Position numbers and translations under genes: made by a program
Assembly (NCBI GenBank): GCA_021781075.1
Contig: JAJXXN010000288.1
Coordinates: 1 to 13,186, forward strand
Source: Acidobacteriota bacterium
GTDB lineage: Bacteria > Acidobacteriota > Terriglobia > Terriglobales > Acidobacteriaceae
DNA length: 13,186 nucleotides
Reading direction: 5' to 3'
Shown here: piece after piece, positions 6,389 to 13,186 of the stretch
Layout: each line of letters starts with the position of its first letter
Numbering within the stretch: the stretch's first letter is position 1
The notes under the pieces: generated by a model
Told to the model about the DNA's origin: nothing
What the model saw: the letters and a program-made list of their open reading frames with translations, nothing else
The model's database searches: none

Positions 6389-7474
6389 TTAATGCTTTTC
6401 TGTTTGGGCCATGAAGCCGGCCAGGTAATCCTTCCACACCGCCGCCGCCGTGTGCGTGCCATGGCCGCGGGTTTGGTCCGTGATGGGCAGAAGAATAAAT
6501 TTGCCTTTGGGAATGCGCTTCACCATCTTCTCCGCAATGCCAAGCTCGGGCGGGTTGATGTAATCGTCCGCAGAGTTAATCCACAAAACCGGCGCCTTGA
6601 TGGTTTCAAGCCTGGGGCCGGGGTCGTAGTTGCGGCTGGCGTTGGTGTAATAGATGAGGTCGTTGGCGTCAACTTCGGCGGTCCGCCGGTCGAGGTAACG
6701 GTCGATCCACTGTTCGGCCTCACTGCGGGTGGGCGCCGCCTTTTGCAACTGCAGTGGCGAGAAGCCCATGATCATCCAAAGCTCCATGGCGGTGCGGATG
6801 CCGAGTTTCGGCTCGTCGGTGTATTCGCCGCCCTTCCAGGCCGGGTCGTTCTTTACGTTTTCAATGATCAGATAGCGCATCATGCGGTTGCGACCGGCGA
6901 TTGGGACGGGCAGGCAGGCCAGCGGCACAAGCGCATCCATGACGTCAGGATAGGTTTCTCCCCAGACGAACGATTCCATGCAGCCCATGGAGGTGCCAAG
7001 GATGAGGCGAAGGTGGTCGACGCCCATTTGGTCGAGCATCATTTTCTGGCTGCGGACCATGTCGTCGTAATCGTATGCGGGAAAGCGCATGCGCAGGCCG
7101 TCGCTCGGTTTGGAGCTTTGCCCGTGTCCGATGTCGTCGGGCAGGATGAGGAAGTATTTCGTGATGTCGAGAGGCGCGCCGGGAATGAAAAGTACATTGG
7201 AAAAGATGGGATTGAGCAGGGAGTGGGCGCTGCCGCCGGTGCCGTGGAGGAGCAGGACGGCGTTGTCGACGTGGCCGTTTGCATCGCGGTGGATGGTGCC
7301 GAGGGTGAGGTAATGCAGCTTGAGGGTGGGCAGGGATTCCCCGGTGCCAAAGTGAAAATCCTTCAGCTCGACAACGCCATCCGCAGTGGGCCACTTGGCT
7401 GGGGTTTGTCCGCAAACAGCCAGTGCACTGGCAAGAGCCAAGGGAAGCAAAACATGCCAATAAATGAATTTCAT
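6389..7474 (-). CDS. Exported alpha/beta-hydrolase of the MetX (homoserine O-acetyltransferase)-like group
   Basis: This 361-residue protein starts at the ATG at 7474, with GGAGG (complement of 7483-7487) eight bases upstream. It opens with a signal peptide (MKFIYWHVLLPLALASALA) and a probable cut near residue 19. The rest is a complete alpha/beta-hydrolase: LLLHGTGG (74-81), LILPDDIGHGQSS (109-121), nucleophile Ser162 in LGTSMGCMES, acid Asp304 in NSADDYINPPE, and base His338 in TRGHGTHT. The DxxxPPE and GH patterns place it near MetX, but the nucleophile motif GTSMGC differs from the GGSMGG usual for true homoserine acyltransferases, and an exported protein would not meet homoserine and acetyl-CoA. 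I infer a periplasmic or secreted esterase/acyl hydrolase or acyltransferase with unknown substrate. LAVC before Cys21 is a poor lipobox. ClC follows 60 bp downstream. Confidence 0.85.
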   Translation of the reverse strand: MKFIYWHVLLPLALASALAVCGQTPAKWPTADGVVELKDFHFGTGESLPTLKLHYLTLGTIHRDANGHVDNAVLLLHGTGGSAHSLLNPIFSNVLFIPGAPLDITKYFLILPDDIGHGQSSKPSDGLRMRFPAYDYDDMVRSQKMMLDQMGVDHLRLILGTSMGCMESFVWGETYPDVMDALVPLACLPVPIAGRNRMMRYLIIENVKNDPAWKGGEYTDEPKLGIRTAMELWMIMGFSPLQLQKAAPTRSEAEQWIDRYLDRRTAEVDANDLIYYTNASRNYDPGPRLETIKAPVLWINSADDYINPPELGIAEKMVKRIPKGKFILLPITDQTRGHGTHTAAAVWKDYLAGFMAQTEKH

Positions 7475-7638
7475 CTTCAGGGCCTCCGAACCGCAATGAA
7501 TGGTGGTGCGCGTTGACAGGGATAATACTAATTCAACTTTCATGGTCGTGAATTTCTCATTTTGGAATCAGAAGCCGTTGTGCTGGCTTGGTCCACTTCA
7601 TTCAGTGCAAAATCGCGGTAAAATTGAAGGTGAGAGCC

Positions 7639-7731
7639 ATGCGCCTTCGCCGTGAAGACACCGGAATGCCGCACACGAAGCGATTTCGCCGTGGCCGCCC
7701 AGACCGCGGCCGGGCGGCGCTTGCGCTGTAG
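7639..7731 (+). CDS. Possible 30-codon Arg-rich leader ORF upstream of acnA
   Basis: An ATG at 7639 opens a frame of 30 codons ending in TAG at 7729-7731, 83 bases before the acnA start. Nine of the 30 residues are Arg, with RR pairs at 4-5 and 17-18, and the end is AALAL. A plausible ribosome site, GAAGG (7626-7630), stands eight bases upstream. The stop codon falls in the loop between two GC-rich segments that can pair with each other, the arrangement seen in translation-coupled leaders. It has no family that I recognise. A random GC-rich frame of this length is common, so it may be non-coding. If the TAAAAT at 7619-7624 were the real -10, the ribosome site would lie outside the transcript. 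Confidence 0.3.
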   Translation: MRLRREDTGMPHTKRFRRGRPDRGRAALAL

Positions 7732-7740
7732 CCGCCGCCC
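7694..7740 (+). promoter_or_regulatory. Mutually exclusive hairpins in the acnA leader
   Basis: Segment A, GCCGCCC (7694-7700), pairs perfectly with B, GGGCGGC (7712-7718). B extended by one base (7712-7719) also pairs perfectly over 8 bp with C, CGCCGCCC (7733-7740). A-B and B-C cannot form together. No T-run follows C, so classical transcription attenuation is not indicated; an effect on translation or mRNA stability is possible. GC-rich DNA gives such pairings by chance fairly often. Confidence 0.35.
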
Positions 7741-7814
7741 CCAATACATTTCAGTTCGCAACCCGCGCCCCGGACGACCAAGCGCGCCTGCTTCCCAGGA
7801 AAGGACAATTCCCG

Positions 7815-10571
7815 ATGAACACATTTGACAGCAAGGCCCAACTGAAGGTTGGCGCACGCAACTATGCAATCCACAAACTGCCCGCGCTTGAGGCGCGCGG
7901 CTTCAACCTGGCGCGGCTGCCCTTCAGCCTGAAGATTCTGCTTGAGAACCTGTTGCGCCGCGAGGATGGCGTGAATGTTACCGCCGCCGACATCGAGTTC
8001 CTCGCCAAGTGGGACGCAAAGGCCGAGCCGAGCCGCGAGATTGCCTACATGCCTGCGCGCGTGCTGATGCAGGATTTCACCGGCGTGCCGGCGGTGGTTG
8101 ATTTGGCCGCGATGCGCGATGCCATCAAGCAACTGGGCGGCGACGCGGCGCGCGTCAACCCGCTCATCCCCGCCGAGCTGGTGATTGACCACTCCGTGCA
8201 GGTGGACGAGTTTGGCACGCCGAAGGCTTATGACCAGAACTCGCTGCTGGAGTTCCAGCGCAACCGCGAGCGATATGCGTTTTTGAAGTGGGGGCAAACG
8301 GCCTTCCGCAACTTCAGCGCGGTGCCGCCGGGGATGGGCATCTGCCACCAGGTGAATTTGGAATACCTGGCGCGTGTGGTCTTCACGGCGGAGGCGAACG
8401 GCGGGCAGGTTGCGTACCCGGACACGGTGGTGGGCACCGACTCGCATACAACGATGATCAATGGCCTGGGCGTGCTGGGATGGGGCGTGGGCGGCATTGA
8501 GGCCGAGGCGGCGATGCTGGGCCAGCCCGTCTCCATGCTGATTCCGCAGGTGGTGGGCTACAAGCTCACCGGCAAGCTGCGCGAGGGCACGACGGCAACG
8601 GACCTTGTATTGACGGTGACGCAGGCGCTGCGCAAGCTGGGCGTGGTGGGCAAGTTTGTGGAGTTTTACGGGCCCGGGATTGCGGAGCTTCCCCTGGCCG
8701 ACCGCGCAACGCTCAGCAACATGGCTCCTGAGTATGGCGCCACCTGCGGCATTTTCCCGGTGGATGCGGAGACGCTCAACTACCTGCGCCTCTCCGGGCG
8801 TGATGCCAAACAGATTGCGCTGGTTGAGGCCTATTACAAGGAGCAGGGGCTCTTCCACACGAGCGCTACGCCGGAGGCCGAGTACAGCGCGACGCTGGAG
8901 CTTGACCTGGCGACGGTTGAGCCGAGCGTGGCCGGCCCGAAGCGGCCGCAGGACCGCGTGCTGGTGAAGAACGTGGCGGCAAGCTTCAAGGAGCAGTTGC
9001 CGTCGCTTTTGGCGCCGACGGCCAAGCCGCTTGGCGCACGCACGGCAGAGGTGTGGAAGGCTGGAACCGCGGTCAGCGAGAACATGAACTCAACGGCGAC
9101 GGTGAAGGCGCGCTTTGGCGTGGAGGCCGACAAGTACCTTGACCACGGCTCGGTGGTGATTGCCGCAATCACGAGCTGCACCAACACCTCCAATCCATCG
9201 GTGATGATAGCGGCGGGAATTTTGGCCAAAAAGGCGGTGGAGAAGGGCTTGAGCGTTCCGCCGTGGGTGAAGACCTCACTGGCGCCGGGCTCGCGCGTGG
9301 TGACTGATTACTATGAGCGCGCCGGGTTGCTGCCCTACCTTGAAAAGCTGCGCTTCCATGTGGTCGGCTATGGCTGCACGACGTGCATCGGCAACTCGGG
9401 CCCGCTGCCGGAGGATGTATCGTCGTCGATCAACGAGCATGGGCTGGTAGCAGTGAGCGTACTGAGCGGCAACCGCAACTTTGAAGGGCGCGTGAATGTG
9501 GATGTGCGCGCGAATTACTTGATGAGCCCGCCGCTGGTGGTGGCCTATGCGCTGGCCGGCAGGATTGGGCACAACTTTGACGCGGAACCACTGGGCACCG
9601 ACCAGGGCGGCAAGCCGGTTTACCTGCGTGAGATTTGGCCCACACAGGGCGAGGTGGCCGAGGCGATCCGCACCAGCGTGGTGAGTGAGAGTTTCAAGAA
9701 GGAGTACGCGACGGTTGCCAAGGGCGATGCGAACTGGCAAGGGCTGAAGTTCCCCGTGGGCGACGTTTATCAGTGGGAGAAGGACTCGACCTATATTCGG
9801 CAGGCACCGTATTTTGACGGCATGAAGCTGAAGCCGGAGCCGGTGGAGGAGATTGTGGACGCGCGGGTGCTGGCGGTGTTGGGCGACTCGGTGACGACAG
9901 ACCACATTTCGCCGGCGGGCAACATCAAGGCGAAGGGGCCGGCGGGGTTGTATCTTGCGCAGCATGGCGTGCCGCAGGCGGAGTTCAACAGCTATGGCGC
10001 GCGGCGCGGCAACCAAGAGGGGATGGTGCGCGGCACGTTTGCGAACGTGCGGTTGCGGAACAAATTGGCGCCCGGGACCGAGGGTGGCGTGACGCGGTTG
10101 CTGCCCGAGGGCACGGAGATGTCCATCTTCGATGCAAGCGTCAAGTACGCGGAGCGCAATGTGCCGCTGGTGATTTTGGCTGGCAAGGAGTACGGCTCCG
10201 GCTCGTCGAGGGATTGGGCGGCGAAGGGGCCGAAGCTTTTGGGCGTGCGCGCGGTGATTGCGGAGAGCTTTGAGCGCATCCACCGGTCGAACCTCGTCGG
10301 CATGGGAATTTTGCCGTTGCAGTTTGCCGAAGGCGAGAGTGTTGAGTCGCTTGGGCTGACGGGCGAGGAGGTATTTGACTTCACCGGGTTGAAGCCGATG
10401 CTGGCGGCGAAATTTGCCAACGGGCGGACACTGACGGTGAAGGCAAAGGGTGCGGATGGCAAGGTGAAGAGCTTTGACGCCCGTGTGCGCATCGACACGC
10501 CGCAGGAAATTGAGTACTACGAGCACGGCGGAATTTTGCAGTATGTGCTGCGGCAACTGGCGACAAAGTAA
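7815..10571 (+). CDS. acnA: Aconitate hydratase A
   Basis: This 918-residue enzyme matches the long bacterial AcnA/IRP1 type (about 890-920 residues). It interconverts citrate and isocitrate in the cytoplasm through a [4Fe-4S] cluster, in the TCA cycle. The three cluster cysteines are visible: Cys455 in TSCTNTSNP, and Cys521 and Cys524 in YGCTTCIGNSGPL. Other marks are VVGTDSHTTMINGLGVLGWG (205-224), GNRNFEGR (552-559), TTDHISPAGNIK (694-705), the swivel-domain substrate loop SYGARRGNQEGMVRG (726-740), and GSGSSRDWAAKG (794-805) with the catalytic Ser798-Arg799 region. Domains 1-3 span about 60-590 and the swivel domain about 680-860. The ATG has a strong AGGAAAGGA ribosome site. The gene stands alone, followed by a strong terminator. 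It lacks the prp-cluster neighbours of 2-methylaconitase-type AcnD, so a TCA role is most likely. Confidence 0.97.
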   Translation: MNTFDSKAQLKVGARNYAIHKLPALEARGFNLARLPFSLKILLENLLRREDGVNVTAADIEFLAKWDAKAEPSREIAYMPARVLMQDFTGVPAVVDLAAMRDAIKQLGGDAARVNPLIPAELVIDHSVQVDEFGTPKAYDQNSLLEFQRNRERYAFLKWGQTAFRNFSAVPPGMGICHQVNLEYLARVVFTAEANGGQVAYPDTVVGTDSHTTMINGLGVLGWGVGGIEAEAAMLGQPVSMLIPQVVGYKLTGKLREGTTATDLVLTVTQALRKLGVVGKFVEFYGPGIAELPLADRATLSNMAPEYGATCGIFPVDAETLNYLRLSGRDAKQIALVEAYYKEQGLFHTSATPEAEYSATLELDLATVEPSVAGPKRPQDRVLVKNVAASFKEQLPSLLAPTAKPLGARTAEVWKAGTAVSENMNSTATVKARFGVEADKYLDHGSVVIAAITSCTNTSNPSVMIAAGILAKKAVEKGLSVPPWVKTSLAPGSRVVTDYYERAGLLPYLEKLRFHVVGYGCTTCIGNSGPLPEDVSSSINEHGLVAVSVLSGNRNFEGRVNVDVRANYLMSPPLVVAYALAGRIGHNFDAEPLGTDQGGKPVYLREIWPTQGEVAEAIRTSVVSESFKKEYATVAKGDANWQGLKFPVGDVYQWEKDSTYIRQAPYFDGMKLKPEPVEEIVDARVLAVLGDSVTTDHISPAGNIKAKGPAGLYLAQHGVPQAEFNSYGARRGNQEGMVRGTFANVRLRNKLAPGTEGGVTRLLPEGTEMSIFDASVKYAERNVPLVILAGKEYGSGSSRDWAAKGPKLLGVRAVIAESFERIHRSNLVGMGILPLQFAEGESVESLGLTGEEVFDFTGLKPMLAAKFANGRTLTVKAKGADGKVKSFDARVRIDTPQEIEYYEHGGILQYVLRQLATK

Positions 10572-10623
10572 GATGCCGGCAAGCAGGCTCGGTTTGTATT
10601 TTTGAACAGCTGGATCAAACGCG

Positions 10624-10651
10624 AAAGGCCGCCCCAATCGGGGCGGCCTTT
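10624..10651. terminator. Strong bidirectional terminator between acnA and pyk
   Basis: The arms AAAGGCCGCCCC (10624-10635) and GGGGCGGCCTTT (10640-10651) form a perfect 12-bp stem with a four-base AATC loop. The A and T ends of the stem give a T-rich tail in either direction. It lies about 50 bases after the acnA stop and about 20 bases after the end of the convergent pyruvate kinase gene, so it should serve both. Confidence 0.9.
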
Positions 10652-10669
10652 GTTTGCGTGGTAGCGAGG

Positions 10670-12163
10670 TTAGCGTTTCTCCGAACCTGAATCCACCTCG
10701 CCGACGACGTGCAGGCGGAGGAAGTTGGTGGAACCCGATTTGGTCCGCGTGCCGGCGACAATGGCGATGACTTCCTTTGGCCTGACGAAATTTCCCTTGC
10801 GCAGCATGGTGTCTGCGGCATCGACCATGGCCTCTGTGGTGTTCATTTTTTGGCACTGGATGGGGCGGGCGCCCCAGAGGAGGTTGAGGCGGTTGATGGT
10901 GATGGCGTTGGAGCTGAGTGCGAAGATTGGTGCGGTGGGGTGGAACTTGGAGAGGTGCCGCGCGGTGGCGCCGGACTCGGTGAAGAGTGCAATGCCCTTG
11001 AGGTCGAGGTCGCAGGCGGCGTGGGCCGTGGCCTCGCAGATGGTTTCAGCGATGGAAAGGTTGCCTTCATCGTGAAGGTGTACGCGTCGCGGCTGGTCGG
11101 CCTTGTCCTCGCGCATGTTTCGTTCGGCCTCGACGACGATGCGGTTCATCATCTGCACGGACTCTAGCGGGTACTTGCCGGCGGCGGATTCACCACTGAG
11201 CATGACGGCATCCGTGCCGTCGAAGATGGCGTTGGCGACGTCCGAGGCCTCTGCGCGCGTGGGACGGGGATTCTCAATCATCGATTCAAGCATCTGCGTC
11301 GCGGTAATGACTGGCTTGCGGTACTTGGCGGCGTGGCGGATGATTTGCTTTTGCAGCGCGGGGACCTTCTCGGGGGGCATTTCAACACCGAGGTCTCCGC
11401 GGGCGACCATGATGCCGTCGGAGGCCTCGAGGATGGCGTCAAGGTGCTCGATGGCCTGCGGCTTTTCGAGTTTTGCGATGATCCAGGTTTCGCCGCCATA
11501 GGCGGAGACGCGATTGCGGACGAGGCGAACGTCCTCGGCGGTGCGAACGAAGGAGACGGCGATGGCATCCACGCCGTTCTTGAGCGCGAACTCGAGGTCC
11601 TTGTCGTCCTTGTCGGTGAGCGAAGGAACGCGGACGGGAATGCCGGGCAGGTTGATTCCCTTGTTTTCACCCAGCATGCCGCCGTTGATGATCTTGCAGA
11701 CCACATCGCCGCCGATGACTTCGAGGACGCTCAGTTCGATCAGGCCGTCGGAGAGAAGTATGCGGGAGCCTTCCTCGACGTTTTCTGCAAGGGTCTTGAA
11801 TGTGGTCCCGACAATCTCCGCCGTGCCCTCGATTTCGCGCGGCGTGATGGTGAGTTGCCTACCGGCCTCCAGATGGACGGGCTGATGGTTGACAAGCTTG
11901 GCGGTGCGGATCTTCGGCCCCTGCAGGTCGCCGAGAATACAGTGGGTATGGCCCTCCTCGCTGCTGACGCGACGGATGAGTTGAATCAGTGCCAATTTTT
12001 CGTCGTGGGTTCCGTGCGAGAAATTCAGGCGGAAGACATCAACGCCGGCACGCACCAGTTTGCGCAGCATTTCTTCAGTATTGGAGGCCGGGCCGATGGT
12101 GGCGACAATTTTTGCGCGTCGAGAAAGGTTCAAATCACCGGCAGGCGCGGTGGCAGTGGACAT
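10670..12163 (-). CDS. pyk: Pyruvate kinase
   Basis: This 497-residue protein is a complete bacterial pyruvate kinase, the last step of glycolysis: phosphoenolpyruvate plus ADP to pyruvate plus ATP, in the cytoplasm. Visible marks are KIVATIGPAS (18-27), FRLNFSHG (44-51) with substrate-binding Arg45, the B-domain (about 85-180), IIAKLEKPQAIEHLD (228-242) with catalytic Lys231, MVARGDLGVE (252-261), ITATQMLESM (286-295), the helix starting PTRAEASDVANAIFDGTDA, and a full C-terminal domain with GTRTKSGSTN (471-480). In the segment LQGPKIR (80-86), Lys84 stands where K+-dependent enzymes have Glu (rabbit position 117), which predicts activity without K+. The ATG has GGAG seven bases upstream. 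The gene is a single unit with a probable promoter at about 12230 and a shared terminator at its end. Confidence 0.96.
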   Translation of the reverse strand: MSTATAPAGDLNLSRRAKIVATIGPASNTEEMLRKLVRAGVDVFRLNFSHGTHDEKLALIQLIRRVSSEEGHTHCILGDLQGPKIRTAKLVNHQPVHLEAGRQLTITPREIEGTAEIVGTTFKTLAENVEEGSRILLSDGLIELSVLEVIGGDVVCKIINGGMLGENKGINLPGIPVRVPSLTDKDDKDLEFALKNGVDAIAVSFVRTAEDVRLVRNRVSAYGGETWIIAKLEKPQAIEHLDAILEASDGIMVARGDLGVEMPPEKVPALQKQIIRHAAKYRKPVITATQMLESMIENPRPTRAEASDVANAIFDGTDAVMLSGESAAGKYPLESVQMMNRIVVEAERNMREDKADQPRRVHLHDEGNLSIAETICEATAHAACDLDLKGIALFTESGATARHLSKFHPTAPIFALSSNAITINRLNLLWGARPIQCQKMNTTEAMVDAADTMLRKGNFVRPKEVIAIVAGTRTKSGSTNFLRLHVVGEVDSGSEKR

Positions 12164-12500
12164 CAGGCAGCTCCGGAAGAGTGAAATTGGATTGAAGTGT
12201 CGAGCGTTCGATGACTTGATTGCTTTCTATTGTACACGCGAATTGAATTCAAACCTGTGATGGAACAGCCAGACTAGAGACCACGGCAGTAGGATTTATT
12301 CACTTTTAACCGGACAAAAGGATATTCCCATTTTAAAGCGGCAGAATTGGCAGGCATGCGCGCTGGGGTAGTGATACGAGCACTGTGACAGGCGGAAGCA
12401 CATGCTGGCAGCAGAGAACGAGGCGGGGCCGCCCAAGGCCATTGCAACCGATTACTCGGCGACAGAAAGCCAGGGGCGGCGCTGGAGGAAGGATGGTGAA
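12164..12500. other. Gene-free region between pyk and the small lipoprotein gene
   Basis: These 337 bases carry the pyk leader on the - strand near 12164-12260, and beyond that a stretch in which I see no gene, RNA or clear terminator. The part around 12290-12340 is AT-richer than the surrounding genes. A GC-rich short inverted repeat GGCGG-GG-CCGCC lies at about 12422-12433 without a T-run. The lipoprotein stop is at 12501. Confidence 0.5.
12229..12252 (-). promoter_or_regulatory. Probable pyk -10 element with adjacent TTGAATTCAA palindrome
   Basis: On the - strand TACAAT (complement of 12229-12234) matches five of six -10 bases and lies about 65 bases before the pyk ATG. No good -35 stands at the right distance. 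The 10-bp palindrome TTGAATTCAA at 12243-12252 occupies the spacer/-35 zone instead, where an activator or repressor could bind. Confidence 0.35.
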
Positions 12501-12812
12501 TCAGTAGCCGGCAGGCGGCGCGCCATTGCGATAGACAGCCTGATACCCTGCGCGGAAACCGTGCCTGTAATCCTCAATGAAGGGGGGTTCGACGGGAGGA
12601 CGGCGGAAGCGTGGATGCCTGTTGACGTCAGGGGGCAGGCCGGCATTGATGTCGCGGCGTGCGGCAACGACACCGTTGTGATAGGCCTGTTGGGCTACCT
12701 GGGAGAATTCCGAGGGCGGCGGCGGGGGCTCATAGACAACCACGGTGCGATGCGCGCAACCAGCCAAGGCAAGCGGTGCAAGCAGTACTGCAAGCAGAAG
12801 AATCTTTTTCAT
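12501..12812 (-). CDS. Small predicted lipoprotein of unknown function
   Basis: This 103-residue protein starts with a clear lipoprotein signal: KK, a hydrophobic core and the lipobox LAGC with Cys19. Ala20 follows, so transport to the outer membrane is expected. The mature part begins with a short Val/Pro-rich segment (VVVYEPPPPPS, 24-34). It then shows two similar units, AYHNGVVAARRD (43-54) and DYRHGFRAGYQA (81-92), both built on an aromatic residue two or three residues before Gly and followed by Ala/Arg. Between them is a Pro/Arg-rich stretch. I do not recognise a named family. The ATG has AGAGG seven bases upstream. It follows the YihY/BrkB gene on the same strand with a 122-bp gap and may have its own promoter. 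Confidence 0.75.
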   Translation of the reverse strand: MKKILLLAVLLAPLALAGCAHRTVVVYEPPPPPSEFSQVAQQAYHNGVVAARRDINAGLPPDVNRHPRFRRPPVEPPFIEDYRHGFRAGYQAVYRNGAPPAGY

Positions 12813-12934
12813 GGTGAACCTCTTGGGTTTGGGTATGATTGCCGGGCGAACTGCCGCCGGCGCTCACCCATGCAAACACGGGGAGAGGGGAAAAGTTGCA
12901 AAGCCACCTTTGAGATTGTCCGCAACCATACAAA

Positions 12935-13186
12935 CTAATGTGGATTCAGGGGTATGTTGTTGCGCTCACGGTAGATGACGCCATTGAATTCCGCGCCGAG
13001 GAGGAAGCTGAAGGAGGAGATGTAAAGCCAGACCATGGTGGCGATGCTGGCGCCGAGAGAGCCGTAGACGAGGGAGTAAGCAGCGACGCGGTTGACGTAC
13101 CAGCCGAAGAGAAGCGTGACTGGGAACCAGAGGAAGGTGGCGGTGAGAGCACCGGGGAGCACGTGCTTCCAGTGCTCCTTGTGGTG
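12935..13186 (-). CDS. YihY/virulence factor BrkB family membrane protein (C-terminal part)
   Basis: Only the last 83 residues are inside the window; the frame is open to the edge and continues upstream. The segment carries the typical end of the family: GALTATFLWFPVTLLFGWYVNRVAAY, then SLVYGSLGASIATMVWLYISSFSFLLGAEFN, ending shortly after VIYRER. Two membrane helices are visible. Family members are inner-membrane proteins of unresolved function, formerly misnamed ribonuclease BN. The small lipoprotein gene lies 122 bp downstream. The short C-terminal tail after the last helix is normal for the compact members. Confidence 0.88.
   Translation of the reverse strand, partial: HHKEHWKHVLPGALTATFLWFPVTLLFGWYVNRVAAYSLVYGSLGASIATMVWLYISSFSFLLGAEFNGVIYRERNNIPLNPH

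Larger units (their letters stand above)
7475..7814. other. Divergent intergenic region between the hydrolase and acnA
   Basis: These 340 bases hold the control regions of two divergent genes. For the hydrolase (- strand), TTCACG (complement of 7547-7552) and TAGTAT (complement of 7525-7530) with a 16-base spacer form a modest promoter candidate. For acnA (+ strand), a consensus -35 TTGACA lies at 7513-7518 but without a good -10 at 17 bases; TTTCAT at 19 bases is the nearest. A second candidate -10, TAAAAT, is at 7619-7624. From 7639 a small open frame and GC-rich hairpins occupy the acnA leader. The acnA ribosome site is AGGAAAGGA ending about ten bases before its ATG. Confidence 0.5.

Noticed and set aside
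7412..7474. Lipoprotein signal in the exported hydrolase
   Set aside because: The sequence LAVC at 18-21 has Val before Cys, which signal peptidase II rarely accepts; ordinary signal peptidase cleavage near ALA is more likely.
6377..7516. 379-residue + strand frame opposite the exported hydrolase
   Set aside because: The - strand product has an intact signal peptide, catalytic triad and ribosome site. The + frame is a low-complexity Gly/Ala/Val/His shadow.
7602..8858. Long open frame on the - strand opposite the start of acnA
   Set aside because: It mirrors the GC-rich codon pattern of acnA, has a composition dominated by His, Arg, Gln and Ala, and shows no domain. acnA on the + strand is unmistakable.
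9276..10856. 526-residue open frame on the - strand opposite the end of acnA
   Set aside because: It also spans the two-way terminator and the pyk 3' end, which a real gene would not do, and it has no recognisable motif.
11333..12184. + strand frame opposite pyk
   Set aside because: It is a mirror of the pyruvate kinase reading frame with no motif of its own.
12402..12938. 178-residue + strand frame opposite the small lipoprotein gene
   Set aside because: The - strand has a lipobox and a ribosome site; the + frame has no motif and overlaps the end of the YihY/BrkB gene.

Overview
The window looks like an ordinary chromosomal segment of a GC-rich, Gram-negative bacterium. The gene content fits Acidobacteriota best: a TonB-type protein with an acidic LEDER-type helix just before its single membrane anchor, a DUF6580-like membrane protein, an exported MetX-like hydrolase, a YihY/BrkB protein and a stand-alone aconitase A. 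This lineage call is an inference from protein character, since there is no rRNA or other marker. An outer membrane is implied by the TonB-like protein and by a lipoprotein with a clean lipobox. I see no rRNA, tRNA, CRISPR array, insertion sequence or phage gene.

Layout. 1-371 is a gene-free leader with several inverted repeats, including a perfect 16-bp palindrome. 372-2282 is a two-gene operon on the + strand: an enolase-superfamily (mandelate racemase/muconate lactonizing) enzyme, then a short-chain dehydrogenase, probably for breakdown of a sugar acid or similar hydroxy acid. 2443-2976 (+) is a DUF6580-like membrane protein. It converges on a VTT/DedA-type membrane protein (about 3040-3639, -), with a shared two-way terminator between them. 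A TonB-like protein (3842-4885, +) is divergent from the VTT gene and convergent with a ClC chloride/proton antiporter (4949-6328, -). The ClC gene lies 60 bp behind an exported alpha/beta hydrolase (6389-7474, -) and may share its transcript. Divergent from the hydrolase is aconitase acnA (7815-10571, +). Its roughly 340-bp upstream region holds a possible 30-codon Arg-rich leader ORF that runs into mutually exclusive GC-rich hairpins. acnA converges on pyruvate kinase (10670-12163, -) across a strong two-way terminator. The right end carries a small lipoprotein gene (12501-12812, -) and the 3' end of a YihY/BrkB gene that continues past the window (12935-13186, -).

How the genes fit together. 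acnA and pyk are core carbon-metabolism genes, each with its own transcription unit. The dehydratase-like enzyme and SDR form the only clear catabolic pair. The remaining genes encode envelope proteins with no obvious joint pathway. No multi-gene novel system is evident. The most unusual signals are the acnA leader architecture, the perfect palindrome before the enolase-family operon, and the secreted MetX-like hydrolase.
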